Origin: Azospirillaceae bacterium
GTDB taxonomy: Bacteria; Pseudomonadota; Alphaproteobacteria; Azospirillales; Azospirillaceae
Direction of reading: 5' to 3'
Length of the DNA: 64,000 bases
NCBI GenBank assembly: GCA_031291675.1
Contig: JARLIO010000030.1
Location: forward strand, 94,173 to 158,172
The notes below the pieces were generated by a model, which had not been told where the DNA came from, did not search any database, and saw only the letters and a list, made by a program, of their open reading frames with translations. The position numbers and the translations under genes are program-made. Positions 20,355 through 28,489 of the stretch are shown piece after piece; positions within the stretch are counted from its first letter, which is position 1, and every line of letters starts with the position of its first letter.

Positions 20355-20567
20355 GTGGCCTATCGAATTGACCCTGAGCTGTGTAACGCCTGCGGCGCTT
20401 GCGAACCCGAATGCCCCCATCAAGCGATCAGCATGAGGGGCGATCATTTCGTCATCAATCCGGCGCGCTGCACCGGGTGCCAGGGCGAATTCGACGTTCC
20501 GCAATGTGTCCTGGTCTGCCCCAATGGCGGACCGCGGCCATCGGTCCGCCCTAACACCGGCGCGTGA
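20355..20567 (+). CDS. 2[4Fe-4S] ferredoxin (YfhL/FdxN type)
   Basis: A 70-residue electron carrier. The first cluster motif is CNACGACEPECPHQAI, the second CTGC-x8-CVLVCP, with the extended spacing typical of the YfhL/Allochromatium-type ferredoxins. The start is GTG 20355, preceded by acagggagagc as ribosome-binding site. It has no obvious redox partner next door; the gene on the right is on the opposite strand. The substrate is unknown; low-potential reductions such as those in anaerobic metabolism are typical for the type. Confidence 0.85.
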   Translation: MAYRIDPELCNACGACEPECPHQAISMRGDHFVINPARCTGCQGEFDVPQCVLVCPNGGPRPSVRPNTGA

Positions 20568-20621
20568 ACGCCGGCTGCGGCCCTTCCGGGCTGATGGTGC
20601 CGGGGTTCCCGCCGGCCGGGA

Positions 20622-21623
20622 TCAGGCGCCGGTGCCCTCGACCGCGACCCAGTCACCGGCCGCGCCCGCCTGGAAGATCGCGTCGATCGCCCGCTGGTTG
20701 CCCAGTGAATTCTCTAGCGTGAACACCGGGGTTTCTTCGCCGCGCGCGGCCCGAACGAAATGCTCGCATTCCAGGCGATATTGCCGGACGTCCGGAAAGC
20801 GCAGGATCTGCGCCTGGCTGTGATCGCGATTGTTCAGGGTGATCCGGGCATGGTCGTAGTCGCCCGCATTGAAGGGGGCTGCCACCTCGATGAACCCGGT
20901 GTCGCCATGGAACACCATGTGCTGGCGCAACGCCATCTGGGTGGCACAGTAAAAGCTCAACTCGAAATCACCGAAATCCGCGGTGACGCTGGCATAGCTG
21001 TCGGTGCCGAACACCGGGTCGATATCGATGCGGGCCTGAACGCGGCGGGGTTCGGCGCCGGTGGCGATGCGGGTCGTCACCAGCGGATAGACGCCGATAT
21101 CCCGGATCCCGCCGCCGCCTAGCGCCGGTTGATTGCGCATGTTCGCGGGGTCATCATTGAAATAGCAGAACGCACCCTGGACCTGGCGCAGTCGTCCGAT
21201 CGTGCCTTCGGCAATCAGGCTGCGGATGGTGTGCCATTGCGGGTGATAGAACACCATGAAGGCCTCGGAGATCAGCACGCCATGGCGCTCGCGGGCTTCG
21301 ATCAGCCGGGTGATCTCGCCGGCGTCGAGCGCGATCGGCTTCTCGCACAGGACATGCTTGCCGGCCTCGGCCGCCTTCAGCGTCCAGGCGACATGCTCGG
21401 AGGTCGGCAGCGGGATATAGACGCCGTCGATCAGGTCCGACTCCAGCAACGCTTCATAGGAACCGAAGGCATGCGGAATCCCGAACCGTGCCGCGACCTG
21501 CCTCGCCTTGGTTTCGTCGCGGCTGGCCAGGGCGGTGACGACGCCGTTGATCGAATCCTGGATCTGCGGGATGACGCATCGGATCCCGATCGCCGCCGTG
21601 GATAAGACGCCCCAACGAAACAT
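20622..21623 (-). CDS. Gfo/Idh/MocA family NAD(P)-dependent oxidoreductase
   Basis: A 333-residue dehydrogenase. The N-terminal Rossmann domain starts WGVLSTAAIG and has the family catalytic-lysine motif CEKPIAL. The C-terminal domain contains GGGGIRDIGVYPL and QVQGAFCYFND, as in the xylose dehydrogenase/trans-dihydrodiol dehydrogenase branch. Substrates in this branch are usually sugars or polyols; the specific one cannot be read. The start is fixed by AAGGAG 8 bases before the ATG at 21623. It lies 129 bases after livF on the same strand and may be co-transcribed with the transporter. Confidence 0.88.
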   Translation of the reverse strand: MFRWGVLSTAAIGIRCVIPQIQDSINGVVTALASRDETKARQVAARFGIPHAFGSYEALLESDLIDGVYIPLPTSEHVAWTLKAAEAGKHVLCEKPIALDAGEITRLIEARERHGVLISEAFMVFYHPQWHTIRSLIAEGTIGRLRQVQGAFCYFNDDPANMRNQPALGGGGIRDIGVYPLVTTRIATGAEPRRVQARIDIDPVFGTDSYASVTADFGDFELSFYCATQMALRQHMVFHGDTGFIEVAAPFNAGDYDHARITLNNRDHSQAQILRFPDVRQYRLECEHFVRAARGEETPVFTLENSLGNQRAIDAIFQAGAAGDWVAVEGTGA

Positions 21624-21752
21624 GATTTCGCTCCTTCGATCCTGCGCCCTCCGGCGCGCCCGCATGATCTTATACCAAATCGCGATCAAGCCAAACCTTC
21701 CGGGCTCTTGACGGGCGGGCAGGGACGCCCGCCCCACCGGCGGTCGCATCCG

Positions 21753-22475
21753 TCAATGACCGCGCCCCAGATAGGCAGCCTGGACCGCCGGGTCGTTGCG
21801 CAATTGCCGCGCCGGCCCCTCGATGCGGATATGACCATTTTCGATGACATAGGCGTAGTCGGCGACCCAAAGCGCGGCGGCGGCGAACTGCTCGACCAGC
21901 AATATCGTGACCTGGTCCTCGCGCAGTTGACGGATGATGCGGAACACCTCTTCGACCAGCAGCGGCGCCAGCCCCATGCTGGGTTCGTCGAGCAGCAGCA
22001 CCTCGGGGTTCAGCATCAGGGCGCGGGCCATCGCCAGCATCTGCTGTTCGCCACCGGAGAGGGTTCCGGCCAGTTGGTGGCGGCGTTCGCGCAGCCGGGG
22101 GAACAGCACGGCCATGCGCTCCAGGTCGGCCGTGACATCGCCGCGGGTGCGCTGGCCCGTCAGCCTTGTGTAGGCGCCGAGCCGCAAATTATCGAGCACC
22201 GAGAGGGTCGGGAACACCCGTCTGCCTTCCGGGCTGTGGGCGATGCCGCGGCGGGTGACGGCGTGGCTGTCGAGGCCGGTGAGGTCGCGGCCGTTCAGCG
22301 TGATCCGCCCCGCCGTGGGTTTCAGCATCCCCGACAGCGTTCGCATCGTTGTGCTTTTGCCGGCGCCGTTGGAACCGATCAGGGTGACGAGCTGCCCCGT
22401 GGGCACGCTAAAGGTCAAGCCGTGCAGGACTTCAACCTTGCCGTAGCCGGCGACCAGCCGGGTGACTTCGAGCAT
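21753..22475 (-). CDS. livF: Branched-chain amino acid-type ABC transporter ATPase LivF
   Basis: A 240-residue ATPase of the HAAT family. Walker A is IGSNGAGKST, the signature LSGGEQQMLAMARAL, Walker B VLLLDEPSMGLAPLLVEE, and the switch His lies further on. The opening VTRLVAGYGKVEVLHGL is characteristic of LivF. It is the last transporter gene of the operon, 14 bases after the LivM-LivG fusion. Substrates in this family include amino acids, urea, amides and aromatic acids. Confidence 0.92.
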   Translation of the reverse strand: MLEVTRLVAGYGKVEVLHGLTFSVPTGQLVTLIGSNGAGKSTTMRTLSGMLKPTAGRITLNGRDLTGLDSHAVTRRGIAHSPEGRRVFPTLSVLDNLRLGAYTRLTGQRTRGDVTADLERMAVLFPRLRERRHQLAGTLSGGEQQMLAMARALMLNPEVLLLDEPSMGLAPLLVEEVFRIIRQLREDQVTILLVEQFAAAALWVADYAYVIENGHIRIEGPARQLRNDPAVQAAYLGRGH

Positions 22476-22489
22476 GCGGCGGCTCCCGA

Positions 22490-24463
22490 TCAGGCGGCGG
22501 TTTCGGCGATGGTGCCGCCAAGATAGGCTTCAATCACCTTGGGATCGGCCTGGACCTGGGCCGGCCGCCCTTCGGCGATCTTGTGGCCGAAATCGAGCAC
22601 GGTGACGGTGTCGCTGATCGTCATCACGACATCCATGTGGTGTTCGATCAGGATCACGGTGACGCCGTGGTCACGGATCTTGGTGATGATCGCGATCAGG
22701 GTGGTGATGTCGGGGGCGGTCAGACCCGCGGCCGGTTCATCGAGCAGCAGCACACTCGGGCTCAAACCCAGGGCCCGGCCGATTTCGAGCAGGCGCTGTT
22801 TGCCATAGGGCAGGTTGCGCGCCTCTTCGGCGGCCAGGTCGGCCAGGCCGACAAAATCGAGGAGCGCCAGGGCCCGGGCCCGGGCCTGGGCCTCGTCGTG
22901 GCGCTGGCGCGGGGTCGACAGCAGGGCATCAAGGACCATGCCGCGAAAGCTGTGATGCAGCGCGACCAGAACATTCTCGAGGGCCGACATCTCCCCGAAC
23001 AGCTGCACATTCTGGAAGGTCCGGGCGATGCCCTTGCGGGCGATCGCGGCCGGTGTCAGGCCGGTCACGGTTGTTCCGGCCAGCACAACCCGCCCGTCGC
23101 CGGGTTGATAGATGCCGGTCAGGACATTCATCATCGTGCTTTTGCCCGAACCGTTGGGGCCGATCAGGCCATGAATGCTGCCGCGGGCGACCGTCAGGTC
23201 GACCTGGTTGAGCGCGGTCAGGCCGCCGAACTGCATGCGGATCCGCTCGGCCAGCAGCAGGGGCTCGCCCAGGGCGGCCGGGAGGCCCGTCGGGGCAAAG
23301 GCGCTGACCGCGTCGCGTTCGATCGCGATCGGCGGCATCTCCGGTCGCCCGGTGCGCGGGGCCAGCGTGCGCAACCAGCCGACCAGGCCGTCGGGCAGGT
23401 AATAGACGACGAACAGGATCATCAGGCCAAAAACGGTCAGGCGATAGTCGGTGATGCTGGTCAGGGCCAGGGAAGCCGGGAAGGTCGCGAGACACAGCGC
23501 GGCGGGGATCAGAATTCGGCGTCGGTTGTCGGTTCGCCGCAGCCAGGCGCGGGCGACGACGACCAGGGCGACGCCCGCGATCAGCGCGGCGATATCGCGG
23601 GCCAGAGCCATGTCCGACAGCAGGTTGGGCAGCAGCACGACAATCGTCGCCCCCAGCAGCGGTCCGCTGCGGGATTTGCGCCCGCCCAGGGTCAGGGCCA
23701 GCAGGAACTGGACCGTGAGTTCGAAGCCATAGCTGTTGGGCGAGATATATTGTTCGGAATAGCAGAACAGGCTGCCGGCCAGGCCGGCCAATCCGGCGCT
23801 GATGACGAAGGCGTAGACCTTGTTGGCATAGACGCTGACGCCCATGCAATCGCAGGCGATCGGGGCATCACGCAACGCCTCGAAGGCGCGGCCGAACTGC
23901 GAACGCATCAGCCGGTTCAGCGCGATGATGGTGGCGACCAGCAGAATCGCGACGACCTCGTAGAATTCACTGGCGCGGGGCAGCACCCCGACAAGGCGGG
24001 GTTGGCGGATGGTGATGCCCATCGGACCATTGGTCAGAAAGTCCATTTCGTTGATCAGGATCTGGACGATGGTGCCGAAGGCCAGGGTGACCATTGCCAG
24101 ATAGGGTCCGGTGACCCGCAGCGCCGGCAAGGCCAGCACGAACCCGAACAGAGCGGCGACGACGATCCCGGCCGGTACCGCCGCCAGCAGGCCGAGGCCG
24201 AGTTGAAACTTCAGCACGCCCGCGGTATAGGCCCCGATGCCGAACAGGCCGGCATGCCCCAGCGAGACTTCGCCGGTATAGCCGACAACGATGTCGAGGC
24301 CCAGGACCAGGATCGCGTAGACGGCGATCAGCGTCGCGAGGTGGATGTAATAGGGGCTGGTGATCACCAGGGGAAAAGCGGCCAGCGCGGCGATTGCGGT
24401 TATCGCGCCCAGGCCGGAGAAACTCAGGCCAGGCCGCAGGGTGGAACGGGCCATCGCGGTCAT
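22490..24463 (-). CDS. Fused LivM permease-LivG ATPase
   Basis: A 657-residue single polypeptide with two parts normally made separately. Residues about 15-345 are the LivM permease, with many hydrophobic helices and the GYTGEVSLGHAGLFGIGAYTAG motif. After a linker at about 350-395, a LivG ATPase follows: Walker A IGPNGSGKST, the Q-loop region ARTFQNVQLFGEMSALENV, signature region LPYGKQRLLEIGRAL, and Walker B VLLLDEPAAGLTAPD. There is no stop or frame change between them, so the fusion is real as read. It overlaps livH by 4 bases. Fusions of this type occur sporadically in alpha- and betaproteobacteria. Confidence 0.92.
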   Translation of the reverse strand: MTAMARSTLRPGLSFSGLGAITAIAALAAFPLVITSPYYIHLATLIAVYAILVLGLDIVVGYTGEVSLGHAGLFGIGAYTAGVLKFQLGLGLLAAVPAGIVVAALFGFVLALPALRVTGPYLAMVTLAFGTIVQILINEMDFLTNGPMGITIRQPRLVGVLPRASEFYEVVAILLVATIIALNRLMRSQFGRAFEALRDAPIACDCMGVSVYANKVYAFVISAGLAGLAGSLFCYSEQYISPNSYGFELTVQFLLALTLGGRKSRSGPLLGATIVVLLPNLLSDMALARDIAALIAGVALVVVARAWLRRTDNRRRILIPAALCLATFPASLALTSITDYRLTVFGLMILFVVYYLPDGLVGWLRTLAPRTGRPEMPPIAIERDAVSAFAPTGLPAALGEPLLLAERIRMQFGGLTALNQVDLTVARGSIHGLIGPNGSGKSTMMNVLTGIYQPGDGRVVLAGTTVTGLTPAAIARKGIARTFQNVQLFGEMSALENVLVALHHSFRGMVLDALLSTPRQRHDEAQARARALALLDFVGLADLAAEEARNLPYGKQRLLEIGRALGLSPSVLLLDEPAAGLTAPDITTLIAIITKIRDHGVTVILIEHHMDVVMTISDTVTVLDFGHKIAEGRPAQVQADPKVIEAYLGGTIAETAA

Positions 24464-25332
24464 ACCTTGCGTATCGCGGTCTTGCCAAACAGGCCGGCGG
24501 GTTTGAAGCTCAGGACCAGCAGCAGCAGAACCAGGCCGGGCACGTCCTTGTAACCGGTGGCAAGGTAATAGCCGGTGGTGGTCTCGGCGATCCCGAGGAT
24601 GAGGCCGCCGACGATGGCGCCGATCCCGGAGTTGAGCCCGCCGATGATGGCCACGGCAAAGGCTTTCAGCCCGAGCACCGCGCCCATGGTGGCCCCGGTC
24701 AGCGTCACCGGCGCGACCAGGACGCCGGCAAAGGCGGCGGTCATGGAACTCAAGGCATAGGAGAGGGTGATGACCCGGCTGGTGTCGATGCCCATCAGGC
24801 CGGCGGCATCACGGTCATTGGCGGTGGCGACGATCGCCTTGCCATAGATGCTGTAGCGGTTGAACAGTTCGATCGCGACCATCATCAGCAAGGCGCCGGC
24901 CACGACCAGCAATTCCATCGGCAACATCCGGACACCCGAGAACACCAAGGGCGCTTCGGACAGCGGCGAGGGGAATTTCAGATCGTCGCGGCCCCAGATA
25001 TTCTCGGCCATATTGCGGAAGATGATACCCAACGCGATCGTTGACATGATCCAGCCGGCTTCCGAGCGGGCGCGGATCGCCGGCCGGATACCCAGGCGCT
25101 CGACGACGGCGCCCTGGGCGGCACCGAACACCAGGACGCAGGGCAGCATCAGCCAATAGCCGGTCCAGCCGACCAGGCTGAGTCCGACCAGGGCCCCGAG
25201 CATCAAGGCCTCGCCCTGGCCGAAATTCAGGGTTTTGGATGTCGCGAAGGTCAGCTGGTACCCAAAGGCGATCGCGGCGTAAATGGCGCCGACGGCGATG
25301 CCACTGGCCGCGAGTTGAGCGAGGATGACCAT
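24460..25332 (-). CDS. livH: Branched-chain amino acid-type ABC transporter permease LivH
   Basis: A 290-residue inner-membrane permease with about eight hydrophobic segments. Family motifs are GAIYAAIAFGYQLTFATSKTLNFGQGEALMLGA near the N-terminus and LKAFAVAIIGGLNSGIGAIVGGLILGIAE near the C-terminus. Translation start at ATG 25332 is preferred to a longer frame with a polar N-terminus. It overlaps the LivM-LivG start by 4 bases (ATGA) and follows the binding-protein gene by 85 bases. Confidence 0.92.
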   Translation of the reverse strand: MVILAQLAASGIAVGAIYAAIAFGYQLTFATSKTLNFGQGEALMLGALVGLSLVGWTGYWLMLPCVLVFGAAQGAVVERLGIRPAIRARSEAGWIMSTIALGIIFRNMAENIWGRDDLKFPSPLSEAPLVFSGVRMLPMELLVVAGALLMMVAIELFNRYSIYGKAIVATANDRDAAGLMGIDTSRVITLSYALSSMTAAFAGVLVAPVTLTGATMGAVLGLKAFAVAIIGGLNSGIGAIVGGLILGIAETTTGYYLATGYKDVPGLVLLLLVLSFKPAGLFGKTAIRKV

Positions 25333-25417
25333 GGACGCTCCCGTCCTTATTGGTTTGGCGTTTTCCGTCCTGGGGGTGATGCGCGCTCCCGGATCCGGCA
25401 ATGACGCCGACGGGGCG

Positions 25418-26611
25418 TCAGTTCGAAGCGGTCTCGGCGGCTTTGCGGTCCTGCTCGTAGGCGAACCCGACCCGGCCGCCGCGCACCTCGCCGAAGACCA
25501 CGAGTTCGGGGGTGATCGCCTCGTGATTGGTGGCGGAGAACGGGGTGTGGTAGGTCGTGATCACGCCGTCCACCGGATCCTTCAGCGACTCCAGGGCTTC
25601 GCGAATTTTCTTGCCGTCGGTCGATCCCGCCTGCTTGATCGCGGCGACCAGAAGCAGGACCGAATCATAGCCCTGCGCGGCGGACACCGGCGACGGCATC
25701 CGGTCGATCGCGTAGGCCTTCTGATAGGCTTCGATGAAGGCCTTGCGCTTGGGGGTCGTCGGCTCCTGGATGAAGGTTTCAGGCATCCGCGCGCCCTCGC
25801 CATTGGGGCCGGCATTGTCGATGAAGCTCGACATCGACAGGGTCCAGCTGCCGACCAGCGGAACCTTGTAGCCCAGCTTGCTCATGCCATTGGCGATCTG
25901 CGCCAATTCCGGCCCGATGCCGTAGGTTAGGATGGCATCGGCGCCGGCCTGCTGGGCGCGCAGGAGCTGGGCCGTCATGTCGACATCCTTGATGTTGAAT
26001 TTCTCGATCGCGACCGGCTTCATCCCTTTGCGGGCCAGGGCCGCCTCCAGGTCCTGACGGCCGAGCTGGCCGTAATTTGTTGAGTCGGCCATGATCGCCA
26101 CCTTTTGGAAGTGCCGGTGGTCGATCGCTTCATCAACGATCATCGACGCCTGGATCGTGTCGTTGGCCGAGGTGCGAAAGATGTAGTTGTTGTCATAATC
26201 CGGCGGCAGAAACTGCTTGGTGATCGCGCTGCCCGTCGCGACATTGTTGATGACGGGGATTTCGGCATCTTCATAGAAGCGCTGCGCCGAAAGCGCGACG
26301 CCGGTATTGATGAAACCAAGGGTGGCGACAACCTTTTCCTTGTTGACCAGTTCCTGGGCGATCTGAACGCCCACCTCATTTTGTGCCTGGTCGTCGCGTT
26401 CAATCAGCGCGATCGGCCGGCCCAGAACGCCACCGGCCCTGTTGACCTCGTCAACCGCCAATTTGACCCCGTCGCGCATGCTGACGCCCATCGACGAGGA
26501 GCCCCCGGTAAACGGACCCGACAGCCCGATCTTGACCGGATCGGCCGCCCGGGTCGGTGTGGCCGCGGCCAGGGCCGCCAGGATGATCGTGGAAACGACG
26601 AGGCGCTTCAT
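25418..26611 (-). CDS. Periplasmic substrate-binding protein of the Liv-type transporter
   Basis: A 397-residue exported binding protein (Leu/Ile/Val-binding, type I periplasmic fold). The signal peptide is MKRLVVSTIILAALAAATPTRA with cleavage predicted before ADPVKIG. It then reads IGLSGPFTGGSSSMGVSMRDGVKLAVDEVNRAGGV, a classic opening. A strong AGGGAGGGG ribosome-binding site precedes the ATG. As the first gene of the operon it sets the substrate, which may be an amino acid or an aromatic or amide compound; sequence alone does not decide. Confidence 0.92.
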   Translation of the reverse strand: MKRLVVSTIILAALAAATPTRAADPVKIGLSGPFTGGSSSMGVSMRDGVKLAVDEVNRAGGVLGRPIALIERDDQAQNEVGVQIAQELVNKEKVVATLGFINTGVALSAQRFYEDAEIPVINNVATGSAITKQFLPPDYDNNYIFRTSANDTIQASMIVDEAIDHRHFQKVAIMADSTNYGQLGRQDLEAALARKGMKPVAIEKFNIKDVDMTAQLLRAQQAGADAILTYGIGPELAQIANGMSKLGYKVPLVGSWTLSMSSFIDNAGPNGEGARMPETFIQEPTTPKRKAFIEAYQKAYAIDRMPSPVSAAQGYDSVLLLVAAIKQAGSTDGKKIREALESLKDPVDGVITTYHTPFSATNHEAITPELVVFGEVRGGRVGFAYEQDRKAAETASN

Positions 26612-26853
26612 CTCTCCCCTCCCTCTTGCCGCCCTTGATGGGCATTTTCACCGGTTCGGCTGCGATGCGGCCTCCCGTCCGCGCCCGGCGCTGCCGGCAT
26701 CCGGAGTCGCCGCCCGCTCGCCAAAACGCATGGCGGCTGGAGTAAAGCGGAATTTCATACGGGAATATATGAGCCTAATTGCCGAGGGGCGCAGCGGGAT
26801 GATCCGTTGACGCGGCCCAGGACAAGGGGCGGCCGTGCGGCACGCCGCTTGGC

Positions 26854-27630
26854 TCAGGCGGTCAGCGCAGGACCCGGCGTCACCAGGGTGCCCGGCGTCA
26901 CCAGGCTGATTGGCTGACAGTCCGCCATCGCTGCCGGAAAGGCCTGCTGGTCCTCGGCGGGGGCCTCCAGCTTGTAACCGCGACCGTAAATGGTCTCAAT
27001 GTAACGGGCACAGCCCGTGGTTGCGGCGATCTTTTTGCGCAGCTTGCAGATATAGACATCGATGACTTTTTCCATCGGATCGGAATCCGACAGGCCATAG
27101 ACGGTCCCGTAAATGTGTTCCTTCGAGACAACCCGGCCGGCGTTCAGAGCCAGAACCTGGAAAATCGCATGCTCGCGATGACTGAGGCGCAGGCGGGCGC
27201 CGTCGATTTCCGGATCGCGGCCGTCGAGATAGACGGTCAGGCGGCCGATTTGCAATTGCGACGTGGCATGGCCGTGGACGCGCCGCCGCGCGGCGTGCAG
27301 GCGGGCGGCGGTCTCGCCGCCATTGATCGGTTTGGCGAGAACGTCATCGGCGCCGGCCTCGAGATGGTCGATCGTCTCGGCAACCGAACGGCACTCCAGC
27401 AACGATATGATGATGACGTTGACCTGTCGACGACGCAGATGGGAAATCCAGGTTGCCGGCTCGTCGATCCCGCCGACCAGCACCGCGACATAGTCATTTG
27501 CCAATCCGCCTTCGTCAAGATCGCGGAGTTGCTGAGCGCTGGCATGATCACAAGTAATTTCGCCTTTGCGAAGTTCCCGTGCGATGGCACCGGCGATTGC
27601 CATATTGGGTTCGATCAGCAGGCACCGCAT
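26854..27630 (-). CDS. CtrA-like OmpR-family regulator with degenerate receiver
   Basis: A 258-residue protein with CtrA-like architecture: N-terminal receiver (1-115) and a winged-helix DNA-binding domain (about 125-225; LSHREHAIFQVLALNAGRVVSKEHIY, then KVIDVYICKLRKKI and YIETIYGRGYKL, all close to CtrA). The receiver is abnormal. The position of the phospho-acceptor Asp is Gly53 (DYVAVLVGGID against YDLILLDLNLPD), and the acidic pair reads EPN. Only the Lys in LAKPI remains. It is therefore probably not switched by Asp phosphorylation. The C-terminal tail contains a short VTPG repeat. It is a paralogue of, rather than replacement for, true CtrA. Confidence 0.82.
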   Translation of the reverse strand: MRCLLIEPNMAIAGAIARELRKGEITCDHASAQQLRDLDEGGLANDYVAVLVGGIDEPATWISHLRRRQVNVIIISLLECRSVAETIDHLEAGADDVLAKPINGGETAARLHAARRRVHGHATSQLQIGRLTVYLDGRDPEIDGARLRLSHREHAIFQVLALNAGRVVSKEHIYGTVYGLSDSDPMEKVIDVYICKLRKKIAATTGCARYIETIYGRGYKLEAPAEDQQAFPAAMADCQPISLVTPGTLVTPGPALTA

Positions 27631-27882
27631 CGCCGCTTCCCTTAATCTGAAATTCCTGCGTCCAAAACCCTATTCCGAGGTCGTCTGAATACTTCTCAGA
27701 CAGCACAGCCCCGTTGCTTTATGATTTAAGCCATTCCATTTGGCGCCGTCAAGGTCGATATGTTACCAGTTTTTAACCATGTTTTGCTAAAATACGCTGT
27801 TTCGTCGGAATCGTTGAGACTTCGTCAATCTTCCGCGGCTATAGTGGCTCCGTGAAACCTTCGTGACGAGGGAGTGATCGCG

Positions 27883-28119
27883 ATGACGACCCGAACAGAC
27901 CTGGGACCCGAACTGCGCGGGCTGCTGGATAAGGCCCTGGACTATGCGGATGACGCGTGTCTGGCGCAGCTTCACGGGTTGCTGGTTTGCCTCAGCGAGG
28001 GGGCCGATCTCGTCGACTATTCCTGCGACGTCCCGGATGGCTTGCAGGAAAAACCGGTTTTCAAGCGCATGCTGCTGTCGCGCAATCTGCTCAATGAGGT
28101 GCCGCGCGGCTGTGCCTGA
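27883..28119 (+). CDS. Small conserved-looking hypothetical protein
   Basis: A 78-residue soluble protein of unknown function, MTTRTDLGPELRGLLDKALDYADD... It is acidic and mostly helical, with one Cys pair region (LVCLSEGADLVDYSCDVPD). GAGGGAG lies about 9 bases before ATG 27883 (a GTG at 27874 is the longer option), which supports translation. It is divergent from the CtrA-like gene, with a 250-base AT-richer gap between them that probably holds both promoters. Confidence 0.55.
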   Translation: MTTRTDLGPELRGLLDKALDYADDACLAQLHGLLVCLSEGADLVDYSCDVPDGLQEKPVFKRMLLSRNLLNEVPRGCA

Positions 28120-28489
28120 GCCGTCGCCCGCGGCGCACAGGTCCTTTCGGCTGGTTTTCCAGCCTGACCGCGGCGGGTCTGCGGTGATGACGGTGGATCG
28201 CGGATCGGCGCTTCCGGTGATGACCCTGCGCATTCGGCGCAAGACTGTATAAGGCGTCGATGCCACAGTTGCCGATGGCCAAGGGCAATGCGATCTTGAA
28301 CCGACACAGCGACGATCCGGGAAGAGGAACCGAACGCGGGATCGGCGTTGCCTTGGCGGGATCGCGGTTCGTGCCGGAATCGCCGTACGGGAAGGAAAAG
28401 GTCAAAGCGATGGTGTCTGTGATCTGCTGCGGTGCCGATGCGGGCGCGTCGCAATCAAATTCAGCAAAACCGGCCCCTGTTGGAGTGGC
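28120..28489 (+). other. Gap before the tandem kinase, no convincing gene
   Basis: 370 bases. A frame at 28260-28514 exists but has no protein-like composition and overlaps the kinase start. No clear inverted repeats or promoter boxes were recognised. GGAG at 28482-28485 serves as the kinase ribosome-binding site. Confidence 0.4.

Noticed and set aside
22583..24553. 656-residue plus-strand frame opposite the LivM-LivG fusion
   Set aside because: Asp/Gln/Gly-rich antisense shadow with no protein features; the opposite strand encodes a clear transporter.
27800..27830. TTGA...GTCAA near 27811-27826 as an FNR box
   Set aside because: Spacing between half-sites is one base too long for FNR (TTGA-N7-TCAA), and the neighbouring genes give no support.
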